Shown: positions 1 to 6,859 of the stretch, in pieces | How the letters are laid out: every line of letters begins with the position of its first letter | Numbering within the stretch: the stretch's first letter is position 1 | Origin: CAWDZK01 sp963726615 | GTDB taxonomy: Bacteria; Actinomycetota; Actinomycetes; JACCUZ01 | Direction: 5' to 3' | DNA: 64,000 nucleotides | Assembly: GCA_963726615.1 (NCBI GenBank) | Contig: CAVSCX010000003.1 | Location: 372,001-436,000 of the forward strand | Made by a program: the position numbers and the translations under genes | Notes under the pieces: model-generated | Database searches by the model: none | What the model was told of the DNA's origin: nothing | Seen by the model: the letters and a program-made list of their open reading frames with translations, nothing else

Positions 1-8
1 CGCCTGGT

Positions 9-21
9 TAGGGTCGTCCGC
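9..21 (+). promoter_or_regulatory. Leaderless-type -10 box before the MTA phosphorylase gene
   Basis: TAGGGT at 9-14 is followed after 7 nt by the ATG at 22, and no Shine-Dalgarno sequence is visible. This TANNNT-N5-7-start layout is the usual signature of leaderless actinobacterial transcripts. The -35 region lies outside the window. Confidence 0.5.
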
Positions 22-846
22 ATGTCGACGTACGCCGGCCCCCGGGCCGACCTCGGGGTGATCGGCGGGTCAGGGCTCTACTCCCTGCTCGACGGCGGCG
101 AGCAGGTCGAGGTCGAGACGCCGTTCGGGCCGCCGAGCGACCCGCTGACGATCGCTCAGATCGGCGACCGCAGGGTGGCGTTCGTCCCACGGCACGGCCG
201 GGACCACCGGTTCCCGCCGCACCTGGTCAACTACCGGGCCAACGTGTGGGCCCTGCGGGCGGTGGGGGCGCGGCAGGTGCTCGCTCCGTGCGCCGTCGGC
301 TCTCTCCGGGCCGACCAGGGCCCGGGCACTGTCGTGGTGCCCGACCAGGTGGTGGACCGCACCTGGGGCCGCGGACACACGTTCTTCGACGCGGTGGGCC
401 CGGTGGTGCACGTCGCGTTCGCCGACCCCTACTGCCCGCGCGGTCGCGGGGTCGCTCTGGCCGCTGGCCGGCGCCGTGGCCTCCCGGTCGTCGACGGCGG
501 GACTCTCGTGGTGGTCAACGGCCCGCGGTTCTCCACCCGGGCCGAGTCCCTGTGGCATGCGGCGCAGGGCTGGTCGGTTGTCGGGATGACCGGCGTCCCC
601 GAGTCGTCGCTGGCCCGCGAGCTGGGCCTCTGCTACACGGCCGTCGCCCTGGTGACCGACCTCGACGCCGGGCTGGAGCACGGCGACGGAGTCACCCACG
701 AGGAGGTGCTGCGGGTCTTCGCGGAGAACATCACCGGGGTGCGCGACCTCCTCCTCGACGCCGTCACCGAGCTGCCGGCGCCCGACGCCGACTGCGCATG
801 CCGGCACAGCACCGACGGCCAGAAGCTCCCGTTCGACCTGCCGTGA
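22..846 (+). CDS. S-methyl-5'-thioadenosine / purine phosphorylase
   Basis: This 274-residue cytoplasmic enzyme of the PNP/MTAP family 2 phosphorolyses 5'-methylthioadenosine (or a related purine nucleoside) to the free base and a ribose 1-phosphate in methionine and purine salvage. Visible family signatures are the N-terminal GGSGLY phosphate loop (about residues 15-20), PRHG near residue 58, GPRFSTRAES near 173-182 and GMTGVPES near 192-199, where the methionine belongs to the purine/ribose site. Length is normal for the family. The ATG at 22 sits just after a TAGGGT -10 box, so the mRNA is probably leaderless. The stop codon overlaps the GTG of the next gene (GTGA). MTAP and PNP cannot be separated firmly by eye. 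Confidence 0.9.
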   Translation: MSTYAGPRADLGVIGGSGLYSLLDGGEQVEVETPFGPPSDPLTIAQIGDRRVAFVPRHGRDHRFPPHLVNYRANVWALRAVGARQVLAPCAVGSLRADQGPGTVVVPDQVVDRTWGRGHTFFDAVGPVVHVAFADPYCPRGRGVALAAGRRRGLPVVDGGTLVVVNGPRFSTRAESLWHAAQGWSVVGMTGVPESSLARELGLCYTAVALVTDLDAGLEHGDGVTHEEVLRVFAENITGVRDLLLDAVTELPAPDADCACRHSTDGQKLPFDLP

Positions 847-1517
847 CGATCGCCGGTCCGGGCGGGCCGGGCGCTGTGGACCGGTGGCTGCGCGAGCTGC
901 GCCGCGCAGTGCTGTGGCGCCGGCGCTTGCTGGCCGCGGGACTCCTCGCCGGCTCGGCGGCGTTCGCCCTGCACGTCCTCGCCCCCCCGCCGCCGGAGGG
1001 GGTCGGGGTGGTCGTCGCCACACACGACGTGGTGGCCGGCGCCGTGCTGGGCGCCGACGACGTACGACGGGTCGACCGCCCGGCCGGCACCGTGCCCGAG
1101 GGCGCCCTCGGCTCGGTTGCCCAGGCCGCCGGCGCGACCGTGTCGACGGCCCTGCGCCGTGGAGAGATGCTCACCGATGTCCGGTTGGCCGGACCGTCGT
1201 CGTTGCGAGGCCTGCCGCCCGACCTCGTCGCCACGCCCGTGCGACTGGCTGACGGCGACACGGCGGCACTGCTGCGCCCCGGCGACGTCGTCGACGTCCT
1301 GGCCGCAGGTGCGGCCGACCCCGGCACGGAGGGGTCGGCGCGACTGGTGGCCTCCGCGGTGCGGGTGCTCGTGGTCCCGCGGCCCGGACGCAGCTCGATC
1401 GGGCTGGGGTCCGGCGACGGCGCGCTTGTCGTGCTGGCCACGTCCCCGCCGACGGCCGCCCGGCTGGCAGCCGCCGCGGTGACCGCACGGCTGACGGTCG
1501 TGGTGCGCGCCTCCTGA
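843..1517 (+). CDS. SAF-domain membrane-anchored protein (CpaB/RcpC-like)
   Basis: A 224-residue protein. The GTG start at 843 overlaps the stop of the phosphorylase gene, implying translational coupling. One hydrophobic segment lies near residues 28-46, followed by a SAF-like domain (about 55-120) with the pattern ...THDVVAGAVLGADDV... and then an RcpC/CpaB-like beta region. In Flp/Tad pilus systems CpaB is an inner-membrane assembly protein, but no other tad or cpa genes are nearby, so a pilus role is not supported here. Many actinomycetes carry such solitary SAF proteins of unknown role beside mscL. Confidence 0.75.
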   Translation: MTIAGPGGPGAVDRWLRELRRAVLWRRRLLAAGLLAGSAAFALHVLAPPPPEGVGVVVATHDVVAGAVLGADDVRRVDRPAGTVPEGALGSVAQAAGATVSTALRRGEMLTDVRLAGPSSLRGLPPDLVATPVRLADGDTAALLRPGDVVDVLAAGAADPGTEGSARLVASAVRVLVVPRPGRSSIGLGSGDGALVVLATSPPTAARLAAAAVTARLTVVVRAS

Positions 1518-1594
1518 CCGGAGTCCCTCTGACAGGGTGGGCCTCGCCCGTCCACCCCTGCCAGGGCGGACTACACCGCACTACGGAGGACTAC

Positions 1595-1987
1595 ATGATC
1601 AAGGGCTTCAAGGACTTCCTGCTCCGCGGCAACGTCGTCGACCTTGCGGTCGCTGTCGTCATCGGCGTCGCCTTCGGCGCCGTCGTGGCTGCCTTTGCCG
1701 AGGACTTCATCGGCGGCATCATCGGGGCCATCGGCGGCACCCCGGACTTCGGGACCGCGGGCTTCGAGGTCAACGAGAGCAAGATCATCCTGGGATCGAC
1801 GATCAACGCGCTCATCAACTTCGTCATCGTGGCCGCTGCGGTCTACTTCTTCGTCGTGATGCCGGTCAACAAGCTGATGCAGCGGCGCAAGCGTGGCGAG
1901 GAGGGCGAGGTCGCCGCGCCGAGCGAGGACATCCTGCTGCTCCAGGAGATCCGCGACCTGCTCCGAGCCCGGGGCGGCCAGGTCTGA
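1595..1987 (+). CDS. mscL: Large-conductance mechanosensitive channel MscL
   Basis: A 130-residue channel subunit that forms a homopentamer in the cytoplasmic membrane and opens under hypo-osmotic membrane tension to release solutes. The N-terminus FKDFLLRGNVVDLAVAVV is the classic MscL helix S1/TM1 sequence. TM2 spans roughly residues 70-92 (ALINFVIVAAAVYFFVV), followed by a charged C-terminal helix ending in LLQEIRDLL. A strong ribosome-binding site, GGAGG, precedes the ATG. It is on the same strand as the SAF gene, 77 nt downstream. Length is normal for the family. Confidence 0.97.
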   Translation: MIKGFKDFLLRGNVVDLAVAVVIGVAFGAVVAAFAEDFIGGIIGAIGGTPDFGTAGFEVNESKIILGSTINALINFVIVAAAVYFFVVMPVNKLMQRRKRGEEGEVAAPSEDILLLQEIRDLLRARGGQV

Positions 1988-2006
1988 TCCCGGGGAGGGC
2001 CGCCGC

Positions 2007-2156
2007 CTACCAGTGCGGCGGCTTCTCCCGGGTCAGCCGCTCGTCGTCGTCGGCGCCATCGGCCTCGTCGGGGTGCTCGCCCCAGCCCGCGTCGGTGTCG
2101 TCCGCCGTCTGCTCCGGCAGCACCTCGTCGCCGTCGGAGCCGGCTCGCTCGGTCAC
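2007..2156 (-). CDS. Small acidic protein (49 aa), unknown function
   Basis: Translating the minus strand from GTG at 2156 gives 49 residues rich in Asp and Glu, including DEVLPEQTADDTDAGWGE and ending in REKPPHW. The family was not identified, but the conserved-looking motifs (PEQTxDDxxxGWGE, ERxxREKPPHW) and the promoter layout suggest a real gene: TAGCCT read on the minus strand at 2169-2164 stands 7 nt before the GTG, as expected for a leaderless mRNA. It is convergent with mscL. A longer upstream start in this frame would run into the sulfotransferase control region and has lower-quality composition. Confidence 0.7.
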   Translation of the reverse strand: MTERAGSDGDEVLPEQTADDTDAGWGEHPDEADGADDDERLTREKPPHW

Positions 2157-2163
2157 ACCGTGC

Positions 2164-2169
2164 AGGCTA
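2164..2169 (-). promoter_or_regulatory. -10 box of the small acidic protein gene
   Basis: Read on the minus strand the hexamer is TAGCCT, with 7 nt to the GTG start at 2156 and no ribosome-binding site, consistent with a leaderless transcript. Confidence 0.5.
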
Positions 2170-2257
2170 GTCCCGGCCGGTGGTCCGGCCGCCGCTAGCA
2201 TCCACCGACCGCGCCGGCGACGACGGCGACCGACCAGGGCGAGCGAGGCGAGGACGC

Positions 2258-3169
2258 ATGGCGGGTGGAGCGACGCGACGGCTCCGGACAGCCGCAGCGC
2301 GCTCGCTCGGGGTTCTCGGCCTGGAGCGCAGCGCACGCCGGCGGAACGTCGAGCGCAAGCTGGCCAAGGCACGCACGGAGCGCGACGCGGCGCGGCGCAC
2401 CGCCGCAGGGGCGGAGGAGAGCGCCGGGGCGTTGGCCCGGCGGGCGGAGGTCCTGACCGAGCAGCTGGAGGGGATGCGGGCCTCGGCGGACCTGGCGGCC
2501 GGCCGGGACCGCGCCGACCTCCGCTACGTCGTCGTCGTCACCTACGGGCGGTCCGGTTCGACCCTGTTGCAGGGCATCCTGTCGTCCACGCCGGGGGTGA
2601 TGATCCGTGGCGAGAACGGCGGGCTGCTGCTCGACCTCTACCGGCTGCACACCACCGCGACCGGCCACCGGGACCGGCTGGCCCGCCCCACGCCGCTGCC
2701 GCCTGAGCACCCGTGGTGGGGCATCGACGGGTACCGCGACGCCACGGCCTTCCGGGCGTTCCGGACCCTGATGCTCGAGACCGTGCTCCGGCCCGAGCCC
2801 GGAGCCCGCACCGTCGGCTTCAAGGAGATCGACTGGATCCGCGAGGACATGCCCGGCGCGCTGCCCGGTGTCCTCGCATTCACGCGCAACGTCTTCCCGG
2901 GTGTGCGGTTCGTGCTGAACACCCGCAACCTGGACGACGTCGCCCGCAGCAAGTGGTGGGCCGGCAGGCCCGACGCCCTCGACCGGCTGCGCGCCATGGA
3001 GCAGGAGTACGTCGACGCGCTGGCCGTGTTCGGGGACGACGTCTACCGGGTGCACTACGACGACTACGTCGCCGACCCGATTGTCCTGCGCGGGCTGTTC
3101 GCGTGGCTGGACCTCGACTTCGACGAGGAGCGGGTCCGCGCCGTGATGGCGGTCCGGCACTCCTACTGA
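2258..3169 (+). CDS. Sulfotransferase family protein with N-terminal coiled coil
   Basis: A 303-residue protein that probably transfers sulfate from PAPS to an unknown acceptor. Residues about 25-80 are a charged, Ala/Glu/Arg-rich predicted coiled coil. The sulfotransferase fold starts near residue 90: VTYGRSGSTLLQ (the 5'-phosphosulfate P-loop-like motif), then TVGFKEIDWI, and NTRNLDDVARSKWW, which resembles the 3'-phosphate binding region. The ATG at 2258 is preceded by GGCGAGGACGC. An in-frame upstream start at 2180 would lack a good ribosome-binding site. The 3' end overlaps the convergent UPF0303 gene by 7 nt. Confidence 0.8.
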   Translation: MAGGATRRLRTAAARSLGVLGLERSARRRNVERKLAKARTERDAARRTAAGAEESAGALARRAEVLTEQLEGMRASADLAAGRDRADLRYVVVVTYGRSGSTLLQGILSSTPGVMIRGENGGLLLDLYRLHTTATGHRDRLARPTPLPPEHPWWGIDGYRDATAFRAFRTLMLETVLRPEPGARTVGFKEIDWIREDMPGALPGVLAFTRNVFPGVRFVLNTRNLDDVARSKWWAGRPDALDRLRAMEQEYVDALAVFGDDVYRVHYDDYVADPIVLRGLFAWLDLDFDEERVRAVMAVRHSY

Positions 3170-3663
3170 GCGGCAGCCGAGCGGGCCAGGTGCGCCCGCA
3201 GCACCGACACGACGAGCCGGTGGTCCCGCACCTGCGGCAGGCCGGACACGGTGACGACGCCGACCGTGCCGACGTCCCGGATGGTCAACGGGAAGGCACC
3301 GCCGTGCGCGGCGTACCGCTCGACCGGAAGATCGTACTTCTCGGCAAGCGTCGTCCCGGCGTCCCGGCACAGCTGGCCCATGTACAGCGAGCTGTGTCCG
3401 AAGCGGGTGACGACGGCGCTCTTGCGTAGGACCCACGAGTCGTTGTCCGCCGCGGTCCCGGGCAGGGCGGCGTGGAACAGCTGTTGGCCGGACCGGCTGA
3501 TGTCGACGACGACGGACAGCCCCCGGCGCCGTGCCTCGTCCACGAGCGCGGCACCGAGCGCCCAGGCGTCGTCGTTGTCGAACCTGTCGAGCCGGAGCTC
3601 ATCCTCCTGCGCGGCAAGCTCGGCCAGGGTGAACGGTTCGTCCGTCAGCTCGTCGTCGGTCAT
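3163..3663 (-). CDS. UPF0303 / heme-degrading-domain (HbpS-like) protein
   Basis: A 166-residue cytoplasmic protein of the UPF0303 family, whose fold is shared with the HbpS and DUF336 heme-binding domain. The recognisable core is ALGAALVDEARRRGLSVVVDI near residues 36-56, followed by WVLRKSAVVTRFGHSSLYMGQL and the C-terminal glycine-rich GTVGVVTVSGLPQVRDHRLVV segment. The biochemical role is not established for this family. The gene is convergent and slightly overlapping with the sulfotransferase. Confidence 0.85.
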   Translation of the reverse strand: MTDDELTDEPFTLAELAAQEDELRLDRFDNDDAWALGAALVDEARRRGLSVVVDISRSGQQLFHAALPGTAADNDSWVLRKSAVVTRFGHSSLYMGQLCRDAGTTLAEKYDLPVERYAAHGGAFPLTIRDVGTVGVVTVSGLPQVRDHRLVVSVLRAHLARSAAAQ

Positions 3664-3693
3664 GCCTGCAGCGTGCCATGCGCGACCGGCCCG

Positions 3694-3727
3694 GAGGCGT
3701 CGGCCACCCGCGGGTGGCCGACGCCTC
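3694..3727. terminator. 34-bp perfect palindrome, probable terminator
   Basis: The sequence is fully palindromic, with 17-nt halves GAGGCGTCGGCCACCCG and its reverse complement. As RNA it would form an extremely stable hairpin. It begins 15 nt downstream of the stop of the cupredoxin-like gene on the minus strand, so it most likely ends that transcript. There is no T-tract, as is common in high-GC actinomycetes. Confidence 0.7.
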
Positions 3728-3741
3728 GGACGACGTCGAGG

Positions 3742-4599
3742 CTAGGTCAGCCTGACCAGCTTCCACATGCCCATCATGAAGTGCGGCATCCCGGTGAAGT
3801 AGTCCGGCCAGAAGCACGCGATGAAGTACTTGCCCGCGGGCAGGTCGTAGCTCAGCAGCTGGCTCTTCCCGGGCGAGACGACACCCGAGTCCGCGCTCGC
3901 CTTGAGCAGCCACGGCGGGTCCTGCCGCGAGTCCGACCTGAGGGCACGGCGGACCTTGGCCTTCGTGGTGGACTCCTTGACCCGCTGGATGACGAGGAAG
4001 TGCGGCTGGTCGGACTGGTTGGCGAAAGTCACCGTTCCCGAGCGCGGCAGGCGCTTCGACGCGCCCCAGCCGTAGGTGAACGCCGTGTAGCGACCGCGAT
4101 GACCCATCGCGGCGGACTTCGTCCTTGTGCCCGTGACGTTTATCGGCGCGAGGGCGTCGCCGTTCTGGTCCACCGCGGCCAGCTGTGCGGCCCGCAGCGT
4201 CACGCCCATGTCTCCCGGGTTCTTGGGGCTCGCGGAGGCGCCGCCGAGGAAGACCACCCCGTTGTCGATCCGCTGCACCGCTGCGACGTCGCCCTCGAAC
4301 GCGGAGCCGAAGTCCTGCTGCGCCTGCTCCGCGGTGTAGCCGTTCTGGAACCGGAGCAGCTGCAGGGCGTGGCCGCCGGACTTGCTCACGACGTGGAAGT
4401 TGTAGCGGCCCGGCCGGAGCGTGGTGACCCCGTTGGCCGTCGTTGCACCGCCGCCGTGGAACGTGATCGCGGTGTCGCTCATCCGCACCGTGACGGTCCG
4501 GACCGACGCGGCCTGTGCAGGCGCCGCGGTCACCGCGACGGTTGCGGCGACAAGCGCTGCGCTCGCGGCCGCGACCGCCTTGATGTGATGCATCCCCAT
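3742..4599 (-). CDS. Secreted cupredoxin-like copper-binding protein
   Basis: A 285-residue protein with a clear Sec signal peptide (about residues 1-30: positive start, long Ala/Val core, AQA cleavage site). The C-terminal half looks like a cupredoxin: PHFLVIQRV (candidate first His ligand) and YFIACFWPDYFTGMPHFMMGM, which supplies the Cys-His-Met pattern of a type 1 copper site. A related but less complete pattern occurs in the N-terminal half (GRYNFHVVSKSGGHALQLL), so this may be a duplicated two-domain cupredoxin. The ATG at 4599 has AGGGGGACCAC before it; ATG at 4593 is an alternative. It is divergent from the multicopper oxidase gene, suggesting paired extracytoplasmic copper chemistry. 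Confidence 0.75.
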   Translation of the reverse strand: MGMHHIKAVAAASAALVAATVAVTAAPAQAASVRTVTVRMSDTAITFHGGGATTANGVTTLRPGRYNFHVVSKSGGHALQLLRFQNGYTAEQAQQDFGSAFEGDVAAVQRIDNGVVFLGGASASPKNPGDMGVTLRAAQLAAVDQNGDALAPINVTGTRTKSAAMGHRGRYTAFTYGWGASKRLPRSGTVTFANQSDQPHFLVIQRVKESTTKAKVRRALRSDSRQDPPWLLKASADSGVVSPGKSQLLSYDLPAGKYFIACFWPDYFTGMPHFMMGMWKLVRLT

Positions 4600-4750
4600 G
4601 TGGTCCCCCTGAGAGAGGTGGAAGTGGCGGCCGGAGCGTAGACCCCGCTGAGGCAGGTCGACCAGTACTTTCCCGACCCTCGTTTTCCAGCTCGCAGATC
4701 CTCGCGCGAAAGGGTCCCCGGGCCCGACCTGGTTGTGCCACGATCCGGTC

Positions 4751-6778
4751 GTGCTGCGAGGACACCTGCGGCGCCTCGGGGCCGCGCTGACGCTCGTCGT
4801 CATCACGCTGGTCCCGGCGTCCGCCCACCGGCCGGAGCTGGGCACCGCGAACGCCGACACGACGGTGGTGGCCGAGGCCCCGCCCTCGGCGACCGTCCGC
4901 ATCGACCGCGGCGCGACCCTCGGCGGGTTCGCCAACCCCACGATCGAGCTGGCCCAGGGCGGCACGCTGTCCGTGATCAACTTCGACGGCACGCGGCACT
5001 CGGTGACCTCGGACGACCGCGACGCGAGCGGCAACCCGTTGTTCTCCGTCATCGTCAGCCCGGGCGCGAGCGCGACCGTGGTCGGGGTTGCGGCGTTGGC
5101 GCCCGGAACCTACCCGTTCCACTGCGTCTTCCACGCCGCCACGATGCGAGGAACGCTCACGATCACCGGCAGCGGCGGCGGGGTCCGGCCGGCGCCGCTG
5201 TCCTTCGACCAGCCCCTGGTCCAGCCGCCGACGCTGCGGTCGGCACGGATCAGGATCCCGATCAAGCAGGCCGGCGTGCGGGTGATGCCGACCGGGCCGC
5301 TGACGACGATGTGGACCTACGGCGGCACGTACCCCGGCCCCACGATCGTGCGCCGGGCCGGGAAGGACACGAAGGTCAGGTTCGTCAACCGGCTGCCGGC
5401 ACCGACCCGGCTCTCGGTCCACCTGCACGGCGACCACCACAGCTACCAGGACGACGGCCAGCCGACGCGCTTCCTCATCCCACCCGGCAAGGCCCGCACC
5501 TACGACTTCCCCCTGCTCGACGGCGGTCGCCCGGAGCCGGCCGCCTCCCTGTGGTACCACGACCACCGCATGGGTGCGACCACCCGCAACAACTGGCTCG
5601 GCCTGCAGGGAATGTTCCTCATCAGCGACCGCTGGACCAAGAAGCTGGGGCTGCCGACCGGTCGCTACGACGTGCCGCTGATGGTGTCCGAGCGAAGCCT
5701 CGACGAGGACAACCAGCTGGTCCCGGTCATGCGTCACATGGCGCCGATGCACGGCCCGATGGCGCCGCCGAACGACGCCACCGTCGGCGACCGCATCCTC
5801 GTCAACGGACGCTTCGCGCCGTACCTGAACGTCGCAACCCACCGCTACCGGCTCCGGTTGTTCAACACGTCGCCGTTCACCGCCTACGACTTCGCACTCT
5901 CCGACGGACGGCCGTTCGTCCAGATCGGCACCGGGAACGGACTTCTGCCCCGGGCGGTCGTCCGGCAGGACATCCTCCTCGGCCCGTCACAGCGGGCCGA
6001 TGTCGTGGTCGACTTCAGCGGCGAGCTCGGCACGGACGTGGTCCTCGAGAGCACGCCGCGACGCGGCGCGCCGGCCGGCGCGGCGGGCTCGCCCACGGCG
6101 CAGATCATGCAGTTCCGGGTGCGCAGCCAGGTCACCGACGCCAGCAACCTGCCGGCGAAGCTGCGGCCGCCGCCGCCGATGAAGCGCCCGAAGCGGGTGT
6201 CGGCCGTCTGGGCCGTGGGCCTCACGCACCGAGCCGGCGGAAGCTCCTGGACGTTCAACGGCCGCCCGTTCGACCCCGATCGCGTCGTGCTGAAGGTCGA
6301 CAAGGGCTCGACCCGGATGTGGGAGCTGCGGAACGACACCGACATGACGCACTTCATCCACCTGCACGAGGAGCTGTGGCGCACCGTGAGCCGCGACGGC
6401 AAGAAGCCGCCGGCCTGGGAGCAGGGGCTCGAGGACACCTGGCGGCTGGACCCCGGCGAGCGGGTCCGCGTGATGGCCAGGTTCACCGACTTCACCGGCG
6501 TCTTCATGATCCACTGCCACATGCTCGACCACGAGGACGACGGGCTTGATGGCGCAGTTCGCCGTGGTCGATCCCAGCTCGCAGAAGCTGCCGAAGGGCT
6601 ACACCTACCGGCCGGCCCGCGGCCCTGCCGCGCTGGCCGCCCGCGCGCTCTGAGCCCGGCGCCGCAACGCTCAGCCAGGCGAGTGGTTCGTCGGTCGGCT
6701 CTCCATGGCCATGGCCATGGACAGGCATGCCGACGTCGGTCCGGCCCGGACGCCCCACCCCGAGCGGAATCGGCCTGA
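4751..6778 (+). CDS. Multicopper oxidase with N-terminal cupredoxin domain (3' frameshift)
   Basis: A secreted laccase/bilirubin-oxidase-type enzyme. The GTG at 4751 gives a signal peptide (LGAALTLVVITLVPASA); an in-frame TTG at 4733 is possible. Domains: a plastocyanin-like N-terminal domain ending in YPFHCVFHAATM (about residues 35-140), then three MCO cupredoxin domains with the copper motifs HLHGDHH, WYHDHRMG, HFIHLHEEL and FMIHCHMLDHEDDGL. Directly after this last motif, one extra base (ctt instead of ct at 6545-6547) shifts the frame. The expected ending MAQFAVVDPSSQKLPKGY... lies in the +1 frame at 6549-6653. As read, the protein instead continues with an unrelated Arg-rich tail to 6778. 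All copper ligands precede the shift except possibly the axial residue after DDGL. Confidence 0.85.
   Translation: MLRGHLRRLGAALTLVVITLVPASAHRPELGTANADTTVVAEAPPSATVRIDRGATLGGFANPTIELAQGGTLSVINFDGTRHSVTSDDRDASGNPLFSVIVSPGASATVVGVAALAPGTYPFHCVFHAATMRGTLTITGSGGGVRPAPLSFDQPLVQPPTLRSARIRIPIKQAGVRVMPTGPLTTMWTYGGTYPGPTIVRRAGKDTKVRFVNRLPAPTRLSVHLHGDHHSYQDDGQPTRFLIPPGKARTYDFPLLDGGRPEPAASLWYHDHRMGATTRNNWLGLQGMFLISDRWTKKLGLPTGRYDVPLMVSERSLDEDNQLVPVMRHMAPMHGPMAPPNDATVGDRILVNGRFAPYLNVATHRYRLRLFNTSPFTAYDFALSDGRPFVQIGTGNGLLPRAVVRQDILLGPSQRADVVVDFSGELGTDVVLESTPRRGAPAGAAGSPTAQIMQFRVRSQVTDASNLPAKLRPPPPMKRPKRVSAVWAVGLTHRAGGSSWTFNGRPFDPDRVVLKVDKGSTRMWELRNDTDMTHFIHLHEELWRTVSRDGKKPPAWEQGLEDTWRLDPGERVRVMARFTDFTGVFMIHCHMLDHEDDGLDGAVRRGRSQLAEAAEGLHLPAGPRPCRAGRPRALSPAPQRSARRVVRRSALHGHGHGQACRRRSGPDAPPRAESA
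6549..6653 (+). other. Out-of-frame native C-terminus of the multicopper oxidase
   Basis: Reading from ATG at 6549 gives 34 residues beginning MAQFAVVDP and ending AALAARAL followed by TGA. GLMAQFAVV is the normal continuation of the HCHMLDHEDDG motif in this enzyme family. The main frame is displaced by one base at 6545-6548, so this segment is the displaced end of the gene rather than an independent one. Confidence 0.8.
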
Positions 6779-6859
6779 ATCGTTCCGGCGGCAGCGCCGG
6801 CGCGGTTTACTGCCAGCACGACTGAACGCACACCGGCTGCACGGTCACAGAGGGGACGC

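Noticed and set aside
3599..5842. Very long open frame (747 codons) on the minus strand
   Set aside because: Its Arg/Gly/His-rich translation has no domain signatures. It lies opposite or out of frame with the multicopper oxidase, cupredoxin and UPF0303 genes, which do have them. Long spurious frames are expected at this GC content.
6703..6720. CCATGGCCATGGCCATGG triple repeat
   Set aside because: Short, self-overlapping and single; probably chance in the intergenic region after the multicopper oxidase.
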